This document shows, one piece after another, positions 9,814 to 15,769 of a stretch of DNA of 17,216 bases. This DNA comes from Chromera velia (lineage: Eukaryota; Sar; Chromeraceae). The stretch covers positions 1-17,216 of the forward strand of contig JAHBMJ010002698.1 of NCBI GenBank assembly GCA_018398765.1, given 5' to 3'. Both the position numbers and the translations under genes were made by a program. A model generated the notes under the pieces. That model was not told the DNA's origin. It saw only the letters and a program-made list of their open reading frames with translations, and made no database searches. The first letter of the stretch is position 1. Every line of letters begins with the position of its first letter.

Positions 9814-11053
9814 CTCTTTCTTTCTATGATCCTTTCTGTCTTCCCACCTCTCTGTCTGTACGTCCGTCCGCCCGTCCTCTGCCTCCCTTCCTTTTCAAGA
9901 ATACTTTTAATACTTTTTTCTTATCTCTTGTTCTTGCTTGTTCTCTCGTTTCATTCCTTCCTGGATGTTGCGGTGACTGCTGGACTGCTCCAACGGTGGC
10001 CCTGATAAAATAAGCTTTGCAGTCACTTCCTTCCTTGTCTGGCCTTTCACTCACCAGTTTGCCCTGGAGAGCCGCCCTTTCCGTCACAGAGCTTAGTCGG
10101 TCTTCCGCTGTTTGGGGGGCCGCTCTCCCGGAGTCTATAGTGTCACTCAAAGCGTTCTCAGAGAGGGGGCGCTCCGACGTCTTCCCTGTCACCCCTCTAT
10201 CCGCAGACTGCTCAGCAGCACGCGCAAGCGAAGCGGCAGCTGTGGCCTCCGTGCCAGCTGCGAAGGGGGGAGGCGACGAGGGGCTCTGACGGTTCTCGGG
10301 TACGGGTTTCCCTGCCTCTGAAAGGAGACGGGCAATAGTCGTCCTGCATTCTTCGTCTGTGACTCTCTGCATGAGCCTGTTGAGCATCTGGATGTCTTTC
10401 TCATGCACGTCCCCCCCTTTGTTTGCTCTCGACTCCTCAACAAATTGCTTCCCATACTTTTTCTCGAATATCTTCCGCAAGGTCAGACTCTCTAATTTTG
10501 GGGCACCCAAAGCCCCTCGGTACTTTTCAAAATAGAGGATTATGTTGATTTGAGGAAGGCATGTCATCGGAGGCTCTTCAGACTGTTCGACTACCCCCTG
10601 CATGTATCCAAACATCCATTCACAGAAATGGTGCATAACAGGGAGCACTCCCGAGCATAACTCCGTTTCTCTGCTATCAGAAAAGAAGGAGAAGAAGCTA
10701 AGCAAGCGCAGTGTCCAGAAGGAAGGAAGGAAGGAAGGAAGGAAGGAAAGAAAGAAAGAAAGAAAGAAAAGAAAAAAAAAGAAAGAAAAAAAAAAGCCAG
10801 GAAGAAAGAAAGAAAGGAAAGCAGAAAGAAAGTAAAGAATTAAGACGGAAAGGTAAAATAACAGCTAGACGGAAGGCAGAGTTACAGCAAGCCCCTTGCG
10901 TCTACAACACCCACAGCGCTTCGCGGGATCACTGGAAGGTTGACAGACTGCGTTCGTTTCTCTTTGTTCCTCTATTCCTTTTTCCTTCCTTTTTCGCTGA
11001 CTATGGAAGACTGACAGATACGGCAGGTAGGCAAGATGACAGAAAAAAAGAAA

Positions 11054-11089
<36 letters not shown>

Positions 11090-11774
11090 GAAAGAAAACA
11101 AAAAAGGAAGAGAGAGAAGGGGACAGGAGAAAATGTATTAAGTAGCGGCAAGGACAAACTCACAATGTCATCGCCTGTGAGCAATTGGCACTCGAAGGCA
11201 ATCCTTTTGAGAGCATCTGCGGTCACATCTCCTACGATGTATGGTCGTGCTAATGAAACCAAAGCCTGTGGTTCCGCCGATACACTGCAGGCACCACGTA
11301 GAAACCCATCAGGAGACTTACCACTGTTACGTGCTTCACAAAACCACTCAGCACAACTCAGAAGACGTTGGCCAGCGGCTGACAGAGTTTGATGGAAGAA
11401 AAGAAAACTCACTGAAGAGACGGGAAGCACCTTCACGACACGCATTTTCATTGTCCTCCGAGCCGCCCGCGGTGCTTGGAAAGAAACAGCAATCAACAGC
11501 ATACCAATACAGCCAGAATTGACCGGAGATGGCCAGACAAAAAAACAAACGTAGGCGGGTGACAGAAGGATCCAAGTGCAGGGAGAAAAAACGAGAAACA
11601 GAAATCAACGAACCACGAGCGAATACAAAAAGAGAAATCCACGACACACCTCAGCAAAATTATGTTTTTTCTCCGCCTCTCTTGAAGCTTCAGCTGCTCT
11701 TCGCGACACTCTGTAGCTGCACGCAGATTGAATTTACCCCTCAAAGTGTTCCACGGACCAGAAGTTGCTGACAT
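3301..11774 (-). CDS. Multi-exon gene: IST1-like domain plus U1-type C2H2 zinc fingers (possibly two genes)
   Basis: The split coding region runs from an ATG at 11774-11772 to a TAA at 3301-3303. Proposed exons, from high to low coordinate: 11774-11650, 11474-11413, 11378-11164, 10670-10055, 9328-9292, 9055-8866, 8398-8276, 7906-7851, 7671-7483, 7435-7107, 7075-6961, 6723-6667, 6506-6444, 6235-5751, 5525-~5427, 5238-4912, 4680-4432, 3905-3678 and 3632-3301. Phases agree at most junctions but not after 11164, between 6667 and 6506, or between ~5427 and 5238. The N-terminal part resembles IST1, a cytosolic ESCRT-III-related protein that binds Vps4 and CHMP1. The C-terminal part carries U1-like C2H2 fingers, usually RNA or dsRNA binding. 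If the chain breaks anywhere, it would be two tandem genes. The exons are seen by splice signals and coding quality; the single-gene model is inference. Confidence 0.42.
3678..3905 (-). CDS. Linker exon between zinc fingers (exon 18)
   Basis: After CTTTACAG (phase 1) this reads KIAENHLMQRFPEG when joined to exon 17, then VALKNPRWEGNGLLLPEDPE and a basic, disordered stretch. Reading on leads to a TGA at about 3645-3647. A 45-nt intron (gtccgc...ccccag, 3633-3677) would remove it without changing frame, but the donor is weak. The alternative is a genuine C-terminus here. No domain is recognised. Confidence 0.48.
4432..4680 (-). CDS. U1-type C2H2 zinc-finger exon (exon 17)
   Basis: A symmetrical phase 1-1 exon of 83 codons from TGCTTGCAG to GAG A|gtcagt (a gtcaat at 4451 is less fitting in phase). 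The first half is a charged helix (ELLVAKHVDESEEAAKERLL) and an Asp/Ser-rich linker. The finger at 4454-4522 reads MYACLLCKEKMRCSYSAKQH then LRSTTH: C-x2-C-x12-H-x5-H, the canonical U1/JAZ spacing. It joins in phase 1 to the exons on both sides. Such fingers usually contact double-stranded or structured RNA; the partner here is unknown. Confidence 0.7.
4912..5238 (-). CDS. U1/matrin-like C2H2 zinc-finger exon (exon 16)
   Basis: A symmetrical phase 1-1 exon of 109 codons between a pyrimidine-rich CTTCTGCAG acceptor and a G|gtagag donor. It opens DFDKYKMDVGEPDLDTEIRW, continues with a strongly basic helix (KKAGKRLRKQL region), and ends with a finger at 4958-5017: YWCHICWVSVGKLRNHTKAS then KH. 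The ligands are C-x2-C-x9-H-x5-H. The H-x5-H spacing is that of U1-type fingers found in RNA- and dsRNA-binding proteins; the middle loop is three residues shorter than the usual twelve. A basic stretch just ahead of the finger is consistent with nucleic acid binding or a nuclear signal. This is one of the clearest coding exons in the window. Confidence 0.68.
5427..5525 (-). CDS. Small Pro/Val-rich exon (exon 15, 3' border uncertain)
   Basis: Read in phase 1 after TAAAAGAG, this gives TDLGSSVDSGESPISVPPPA and YVFGLHALRI. The acceptor is unusual (the purines AAAAGAG precede the exon) but is the only nearby one that avoids an early TGA. I cannot find a phase-1 GT donor at its end; GAA A|gtccaa near 5482 is possible but weak. 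Confidence 0.3.
5751..6235 (-). CDS. Cys-rich exon ending in a degenerate U1-type finger (exon 14)
   Basis: This is the largest exon of the 3' half, about 161 codons, bounded by CACAG (phase 2) and CTG A|gtaagt (phase 1). It begins with a Cys cluster (SCEACDPPFECLC), then a leucine-rich helix (MSLLLERSPAAF), FICAA, DEWLDAIFCVACGREHEA, an acidic segment and a WPEISF core. It ends in a U1/matrin-like finger at 5758-5826: LLC-x12-H-x5-H. The position of the first zinc-binding Cys is Tyr (TAC at 5824-5826), while all other finger ligands and spacings are kept. That finger may therefore not bind zinc, or may use another residue. The CEAC and CVAC pairs earlier in the exon could form a separate zinc site with the nearby His. 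No named family is assigned to this part. Confidence 0.6.
6444..6723 (-). CDS. Two small tentative exons (12-13)
   Basis: Exon 6723-6667 follows a pyrimidine-rich GTTTGCTGCCGTCAG acceptor, enters in phase 1 as required by the preceding exon, and reads ECCFEYASPFLYAC before a gtacgt donor. The FLYAC phrase resembles the start of the zinc fingers in later exons. Exon 6506-6444 follows TTTGTTTAAG and, read in phase 2, gives RHYTKAIRKHASLDRNRIVH, a His-rich stretch that could complete a finger. Its gtaagg donor is phase 2 and matches the next exon. The two exons do not match each other in phase (1 versus 2), so one boundary is wrong or a further exon is missing. Confidence 0.28.
6961..7906 (-). 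CDS. Central exons of unknown fold (exons 8-11)
   Basis: Exon at 7906-7851 reads RYTQKPHFKCTLQF when joined in phase 2 to the preceding exon and ends TTC G|gtgagt. The next (7671-7483) enters in phase 1 after TTTCCCTAG and includes RRRHVSLEILSVLPDFETEQ and LFFDPEIGSLLRLL. The next (7435-7107) gives GTDCETLFGDAELKGTLFRQ, then IVAISKYLCPNLTLVNDD, then a charged helix (RRVTERLKDAWVTLTKGAN). The last (7075-6961) reads HVEFEACDFALSPSIEKEKQ, then LCPRHNRLEIPNLM, ending ATG G|gtaagt. Two of the joins imply introns of 47 and 31 nt. The protein-like composition is good but I do not recognise the family. The mixed Cys and His content suggests structural metal sites but no standard motif. An alternative exon at 8187-8121 would place the 7906 exon in another frame. 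Confidence 0.45.
8276..9328 (-). CDS. Low-complexity linker exons (exons 5-7)
   Basis: Exon 5 (9328-9292) is small, enters phase 0 after TTTTTCAG and ends at a strong CT|gtaagt in phase 1. Exon 6 is best read from about 9055 (acceptor TTTGTCAG; 9073 also possible) to 8866, ending GGC GT|gtgagt in phase 2. It carries LHLLNEEYQQVCTFIERANR then a KKKERQSEP stretch, a probable amphipathic helix with a basic end. Exon 7 (8398-8276) enters phase 2 and encodes an acidic patch, nine consecutive serines and ERKRDEF, ending TG|gtcggt; a donor at 8317 (phase 0) is an alternative. Acceptors nearest the exon 6 helix (before AATCTG) would create a TAA when joined to exon 5, so a more 5' acceptor is required. 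No domain recognised. Confidence 0.42.
9564..9828. repeat. (TTTC)n microsatellite, about 265 bp
   Basis: A long CTTT/TTTC tetranucleotide tract on the plus strand, with interspersed CGTT, CCTT and TTTTTC variants. It lies inside the proposed minus-strand intron 10054-9329. Frames across it encode only FLSFFLSF-type artefacts. Confidence 0.95.
10055..10670 (-). CDS. IST1-like core and disordered tail (exon 4)
   Basis: This exon holds the most recognisable part of the domain: a run beginning VLPVMHHFCEWMFGYMQG, then EEPP, a hydrophobic turn, and RKIFEKKYGKQFVEES. A final helix follows with HEKDIQMLNRLM and ECRTTIARLL. In IST1 proteins the KYGKEF box and the last helices occupy the same order and spacing, after a stretch equivalent to the choline-binding-like AAPR region, which is divergent here. 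Residues after about position 130 of the exon are Ser/Pro/Ala-rich and disordered, where other IST1 proteins carry linkers to MIT-interacting motifs. The donor is CTG|gtgagt (phase 0) at 10055; the acceptor follows a pyrimidine-rich TCTGATAGCAG. The exon lies between two long complementary microsatellite introns. The family call rests on pattern memory, not a search. Confidence 0.62.
10719..10838. repeat. (GGAA)n/(GAAA)n microsatellite
   Basis: A purine tract of GGAA units passing into GAAA and AAAAAG units. It lies in the proposed minus-strand intron between 11163 and 10671, close to the acceptor of the IST1 core exon, where the transcript would read as a pyrimidine tract. Confidence 0.95.
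11041..11114. repeat. (GAAA)n microsatellite
   Basis: A second purine tract in the same intron, near its 5' side. Between the two tracts is about 200 bp of ordinary sequence in which I found no phase-compatible exon. Confidence 0.9.
11164..11774 (-). CDS. IST1-like N-terminal helices (exons 1-3)
   Basis: Exon 1 (11774-11650) begins MSATSGPW and reads LRGKFNLRAATECREEQ followed by a basic RRRKN helix. This matches the first helix of the IST1 family, where a basic-hydrophobic helix opens the domain. Its donor (CTGAG|gtgtgt) is phase 2 and joins the acceptor at 11475 in phase 2. Exon 2 (11474-11413) ends phase 1 at gtgagt, and exon 3 (11378-11164) enters in phase 1 after a proposed intron of only 34 nt. 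Exon 3 includes SCAEWFCEARN and ALKRIAFECQLLTGDDI, the equivalent of the family's second helical pair, and ends at a good gtgagt donor. A possible 37-nt intron inside exon 3 was excluded because it shifts the frame into a stop. The junction to the next exon is a phase mismatch (0 to 2), suggesting a missed micro-exon or a weaker donor just downstream. Confidence 0.55.
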
Positions 11775-12278
11775 TATCCTTTCGTTGGAATTCAAGAAAA
11801 AACTATTCCAGCCGTACAGACCAACCTTCCGAGGCGGCAGCCTTGAGCGACTGTCTCAAAGGAGGCAGCTCTCTAAAGAACGCCTGCACCCCCTCGCGCC
11901 ACCTCTCAACGATAGCAGTGACCCGACATCCCGCCAGAGAAGGAGAGACGGCCCCTGGACACGGCTGCTGAGAGGTTGGCTCCCGGCCGGATATATCGAT
12001 GCGAAAAGCAATGAAAACGAAAACGCTTAAATTCGGACAAGCAGTCAAGCAGCCCTTCTTCGCGATTCGGCTCCACTCGTTTCGACGGCTCCACTAGGTG
12101 GCAATGTGGAGATCACGGGGCCATCGTTTCGTCTGAAATGACTCTGCATGAGTCATCTCTGAGCACGATGACGCGTTTAATTACTGTCACGCCCCCCCTC
12201 TCAGAAACTGACCCTGGAAAGCGAAGCGGGGGGTATATTAAGTATACATGCATATTAATATAGCTCGAAGCCGGACGA
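11775..12278. promoter_or_regulatory. Shared upstream region of divergent genes
   Basis: About 500 bp separate the ATG of the minus-strand IST1-like gene from the first ATG of the plus-strand RING gene. The right end is AT-rich, with TATATTAAGTATACAT at about 12232-12247 and TATTAATATAG shortly after, and a C-run/G-run pair lies nearby. Spacing and composition suit a bidirectional promoter. No specific factor site is claimed. Confidence 0.4.
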
Positions 12279-12860
12279 ATGAAGAGATCGAACAGACAGC
12301 TATATATAGAACAGGGCCGTTGTGACGAAGGAGGCGAAGACCTGCATCATGTGGGGGTGTCCGAGCTTTTGATCGATATGCCTAGCTTGATCACTGCTGG
12401 CGCACTCGAGATGGACTACAAGGTTTGCAAACTGGCGCTGCGGATGAGGAAGAACTTCCGAAGAAAGTTCCATTTGAGATCCGGGAAAACTTTGAAATGC
12501 ACCAACACTCTCAGGCCAGATTGCCCAATATGTTTCGAAGCCTACCGCCGATCGGCACATTTTGACCTGACTAAACTCGCCATGGTACTCAAGTGCGGTC
12601 AGTCTCCACAAGCTTTGCCGCGCTTTGGCTGTACATGCAGAAATGATTGCACCAGAGTGGATACCTACAAATGTGCTGGTGTTAATTGTTTGCAGGTCAC
12701 TCGATCTGCAAAGACTGCCTCACAAACATCAGAAAGAGATCGAGGGGAGCTTGGAAACGCAGATACTGGTGCCCTCTTTGTAAAGTGTCGTGTCGAGTGG
12801 AAACCGAGGTCGCGTTGAACTGCAGTCTGATGGACGTCGTCGAGTCTATGGTCAGTTATG
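12279..12860 (+). CDS. RING C3HC4 domain, split by an intron (exons 1-2)
   Basis: Exon 1 has a basic helix (RMRKNFRRKFHLRSGK) and CPICFEAY at 12522. It runs through LKC and breaks inside a glycine codon at gtcagt (12598). Exon 2 resumes after TTTGCAG at 12696 with HSICKDCL, then a basic loop and WCPLCK. Joined, the ligands are C-x2-C-x20-C-x-H-x2-C-x2-C-x17-C-x2-C, a textbook C3HC4 RING. The hydrophobic residue after the first CPIC (Phe) and the Trp ahead of the last pair are at E2-contact positions. Without splicing, neither half would be a finger. Exon 2 either ends at TAT G|gtcagt (12860), which joins the next exon in phase, or reads on to a TAG at about 13004. Confidence 0.82.
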
Positions 12861-13442
12861 GTCAGTCCCCTTCTACGCGGAGAGTCAGTCATCTTGTGCG
12901 CGCTCTTTTAATTCATGGGTATATGAGTCCGGACGGTCTATCAAGGCCAGTCAACGGGCTCTGGGCACCAACTAAAGTATATGGGGAGGAAGAGCGGGCC
13001 TCCTAGGCCCCATCAGACTGACAGTTTGGGAAGCCCTGCAATCTTCTCACCGCTTGCCACGACGTCACGTCGACGTGAGCAACCCATACGCTTGACCTAA
13101 GTGTTCAGACGGTCTTTGCACAGCATGTTGCAAAAGCCAGTCAATGGGCAGCTCAATGCGTACAAAAGGGCTCTGCATACCATATTTGGCATGCAGGGAC
13201 CTGCTGACCGGAGTCCAACGATTCCTCTCGGGAACGCAGAGTTGGAGAGACTCTGCAACAAATTGAAGAACGGTCATCCAGACCTGTTGAGGAAGGTCAA
13301 CTCATACAGATGGACAAACGAGACAGCGGAGGAAGGGTACCGCGTGTTGCAGATCACCTTCACACGGACTCCTGTTTCCGTCTCCAAGAGCTACCGAGTG
13401 CAGCTGATCAACGATGCTTCAAACGTTGAAGTGACTGTCAGT

Positions 13443-13484
<42 letters not shown>

Positions 13485-15054
13485 CATGTATACATATGTC
13501 TGTGTGTGTGTGTGTGTGTGTGTGCGTGTGTGTGTGTGAGTGTGAGTGAGTGCGTACTACAACTGTTATGTGCAAGTTTGCTGCCACTGTGTTTTTCTCC
13601 AATCCACCGTACACCTAAACGTCTCTCTAGTTTCATACAGGAATTCCTGGAATGAGTGTGTTTGTGTAAAAACATGCGTGTACGTGCAATCATATATGTA
13701 TTTATGTGTTCACACAAACATTTCATGCAGGAATTACTGGAGGCGGGGGAGAGGGAGCAGTGTTCCTCACGCAAACTGCGGAATATGCGGAACGAGATTT
13801 TGGCCCTTCTGACTCTCATGAAGGATCTCCTGTCTAAGTGGTGGGCCCAGAACCCCCCTCCAGGGCTTCCAGCCTCGGGGGATCTCAGGGACCTTCCGGG
13901 GTACCCTTCCAACGCTCAGCTGAAGTCTCTGTCTCTGAAGGGGGGTTCTCCTCTCAGAGAGGGGGGAAGGGGGCGAGACGGTCCCCGTCTCCGTCTCCTG
14001 AACAGAGCCACAGAGGAGTTGTGGAAGAGGAAGAGGCGGGCTCTCGAAATCTCTCACGCTTTCAGTCGCCTCAGCAAAAGGGGTTTGCGGCTGAGTGGTC
14101 ACTCCAAAAGGTGGACAGTGCATCACCGTATCATTTTATGAAAGACGACAGAGGAGACAGAGAAAGGGAAAGACTCTCGCCCTCTCCCTCTGTCCCGCCA
14201 AGCGCCGTAAGAACGCCCTCTGTGTCGCCGCGCCTCACTGGAAGTGGCGCTACCTCTCCTGACAGTGTCTTGAGGAGCGCTCGGAGTGCTAGAGTTCACC
14301 CTGGTGCGTGTCTGAATGTCTTTTCTTCTGCTTGGACTTTGCTTAAATATGAGAGCATGTTTTTTTTTCTGCATGTTTCTTTCGTTTGCCCTCCACAGTC
14401 GTTTTCCGGTAGAGTGAAACTTTTGCACAAGACTGATTGGAATAACTCCACAAAGCTGTTCACACTGCATGCGTTCAAATTGAATATCGATGAAGCTTTC
14501 CTCTCTCGGTCCTTGTGCGTGTATGCACTCGGCTTCCACTCTATTCTTGTGAGTTCTCTACTGAACCATACTGAACCTTTTGTGTAGCGCAGATTAAAGA
14601 GAAAAGACCAGACCAGACAAGACACGAGATGAAACGAAAAGAAAAGAAAGGAAGAGAATAGAAAGGGGCCTCTCCTCTCCATCCTTTCGCATTTGCACCT
14701 CTCCTTTTTGTACAAGCAGCTACTCTTTTGCACAAGGTCTTGCGGGAGCTTGTGAGGCTGCAGAGGCACTTGCTTCTGGCGGTTGCCGCTGAGGCCTCCC
14801 GAGAGTCTCTGGAGAGCCGCCTGGAGACGGCGAGACGGGCAGCGGGCTTCACTCTGAACGCTGAGCTCCGGGCGCAATTGGACGCCTACCGTGGGGAGCT
14901 AATTCGTCTGGCCGCTCTCGTGGAGAAGTACGAGAGAGAGAAGACGCAGAGGGAGGCGGGAGAGGAGCAACAGAAGCTCGAGCGATTTCGGGTACGCCTG
15001 TGTGTTAGCCCAGTTTTTCCACCAGCTTTGTCCGCTGGGAATCCAGAATGGTGA
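12279..15054 (+). CDS. RING-finger protein with coiled coils (probable E3 ubiquitin ligase), six proposed exons
   Basis: Proposed exons: 12279-12597, 12696-12860, 13102-13436, 13731-13840, 13873-14303 and 14717-14991. The last either continues by read-through to the TGA at 15052 or is spliced onward at CGG|gtacgc. All phases agree (1, 1, 0, 2, 1) and give about 545 codons. The order is a basic N-terminus, a C3HC4 RING, an unassigned region, a coiled coil, a Ser/Pro/Arg-rich segment and a long C-terminal coiled coil. RING proteins of this type recruit ubiquitin-conjugating enzymes; the coiled coils would mediate oligomerisation or substrate contact. In-frame ATGs at 12378 and 12411 are alternative starts. 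The protein is not recognised beyond the RING. There is no transmembrane segment in the spliced product. Confidence 0.62.
13102..13436 (+). CDS. RING gene exon 3, unassigned region
   Basis: Enters in phase 1 after TTGACCTAAG (13109 after GTGTTCAG is an alternative in phase 2) and ends ACT|gtcagt in phase 0. It reads MLQKPVNGQLNAYKRALHTI, then PLGNAELERLCNKLKNGHPD, and finally a beta-rich stretch (YRVLQITFTRTPVSV, SYRVQLINDASNVEVT). Composition and periodicity look like a folded domain, but I do not recognise it. The phrase PVNG also occurs in the sequence just after exon 2 (near 12950), hinting at a small duplication. Confidence 0.6.
13445..13542. repeat. (TA)n then (TG)n microsatellites inside an intron
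   Basis: About 17 TA units (13445-13478), a short TATGTATAC region, then TG/TGAG units to about 13542. The tract starts only a few bases after the exon 3 donor, so length variation here could affect splicing of the RING gene. Frames through it (IYIYIY, VCVCVC) are artefacts. Confidence 0.95.
13731..14303 (+). CDS. RING gene exons 4-5: coiled coil and Ser/Pro-rich segment
   Basis: After CATTTCATGCAG (phase 0) this reads ELLEAGEREQCSSRKLRNMR then NEILALLTLMKDLLSK, a heptad-like amphipathic helix. A 32-nt intron (13841-13872, gtgggc...ttccag, phase 2 to 2) would join it to a long Ser/Pro/Arg-rich frame (RRSPSPSPEQ, EEEEAGSRNLSRFQSPQQ, LSPSPSVPPSA) ending at CCT G|gtgcgt. If there is no intron, the first frame continues as a basic stretch and stops at about 14139. 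The SP-rich frame is open for about 250 codons and connects in phase to the last exon, so I prefer it. Such RS/SP segments are typical disordered phosphorylation regions. Confidence 0.5.
14717..15054 (+). CDS. RING gene C-terminal coiled-coil exon
   Basis: Acceptor TTTTTGTACAAG|CAG is followed in phase 1 by ATLLHKVLRELVRLQRHLLL, then AEASRESLESRLETARRAAG and LRAQLDAYRGELIRLAALVE, ending KYEREKTQREAGEEQQKLER. The Leu/Ala heptads and alternating charges are a clear coiled coil of about 85 residues. A donor CGG|gtacgc occurs at 14992. Read-through instead adds about 20 residues to a TGA at 15052-15054. No continuation exon was recognised before the retrotransposon region. Confidence 0.6.
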
Positions 15055-15769
15055 AAAAAAGAAAAAGAAAAAGAATGATGAAAAAGGCATACAAAGTGTC
15101 ACTGATCGGAGAAAGCCGTCGGAAGCGCCTCCTTAATTCTCTTCTTTATTCGGGGGTGCGGGTTCGGAGTTCCTTCCGAGCGCTAGTCCGAGCGCCCTGC
15201 TAGCCCTGGCAACAGATTGACATAGTGATGAGGCACCTACAACAAAAATTATCAATCAATCTATTCAGCTGAACTACACTTACAACAGTATGAAAAATAC
15301 TTTTACTTTGTGTGTAATATTTGCATGACATACTATAGATGACATCACCACTGTTTTTTGTTGATTCACATGTCGGTACGCATGCCGCCGGCACGTCCCC
15401 CTACACTGGGGGTGCATCTAATCTAGTTTGTTTAGATGTTCAAACCTGGGAGCAATTTGCTCATCGATTAACTTGCGTTCTGCTTGAAACTATTCGTTAT
15501 CAAGAGCAAAACTATATATAGATAAATATTGACTTGCAGTTGCCTATGCTGTCGAAATAAATCTAGAAATAAATAGAAATGCCTCCAACGTATATTACCA
15601 CCAAATAATAGGCGCCTAGAAATAGGCTGATGGCGATCGCATATGATGATGATGATTAACATGCGGCATTCACCGGAACTAATCATTACAACTCCTGGTC
15701 TGTTTATCTACATAGAAGCACAAAGCTCTTGTTTCTGCTTCAGCTTCTCTAGCCAGTGAGGGTATCACG
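15055..15769. other. AT-rich stretch, possible 5' part of the retrotransposon
   Basis: Composition shifts to AT-rich after about 15200. One plus-strand frame (about 15339-15521) includes GGASNLVCLDVQTWEQFAHR, TCVLLETIRYQEQNYI and a TAG. It looks protein-like but matches nothing I know and could be a scrap of a retrotransposon ORF1. Otherwise I see no gene. An ATGATGATGATTAA tract lies near 15645. Confidence 0.35.

Noticed and set aside
9476-10013. Long plus-strand frames of Phe/Leu/Ser repeats
   Set aside because: They are direct translations of the (TTTC)n microsatellite and have no independent coding evidence.
11279-11325. A 37-nt gtaagt...ctgcag intron inside exon 3
   Set aside because: Removing it shifts the frame into a TAG within about 30 bases, whereas reading through keeps a good frame.
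11650-11774. Importin-alpha IBB domain as an explanation for the basic N-terminal helix
   Set aside because: The basic/LR pattern is suggestive, but the following exons lack Arm repeats and carry the KYGKQF box and helices in the IST1 order.
13445-13600. Ile-Tyr and Val-Cys repeat peptide in frame with exon 3
   Set aside because: It translates the TA and TG microsatellites after a good gtcagt donor, so it is intronic.
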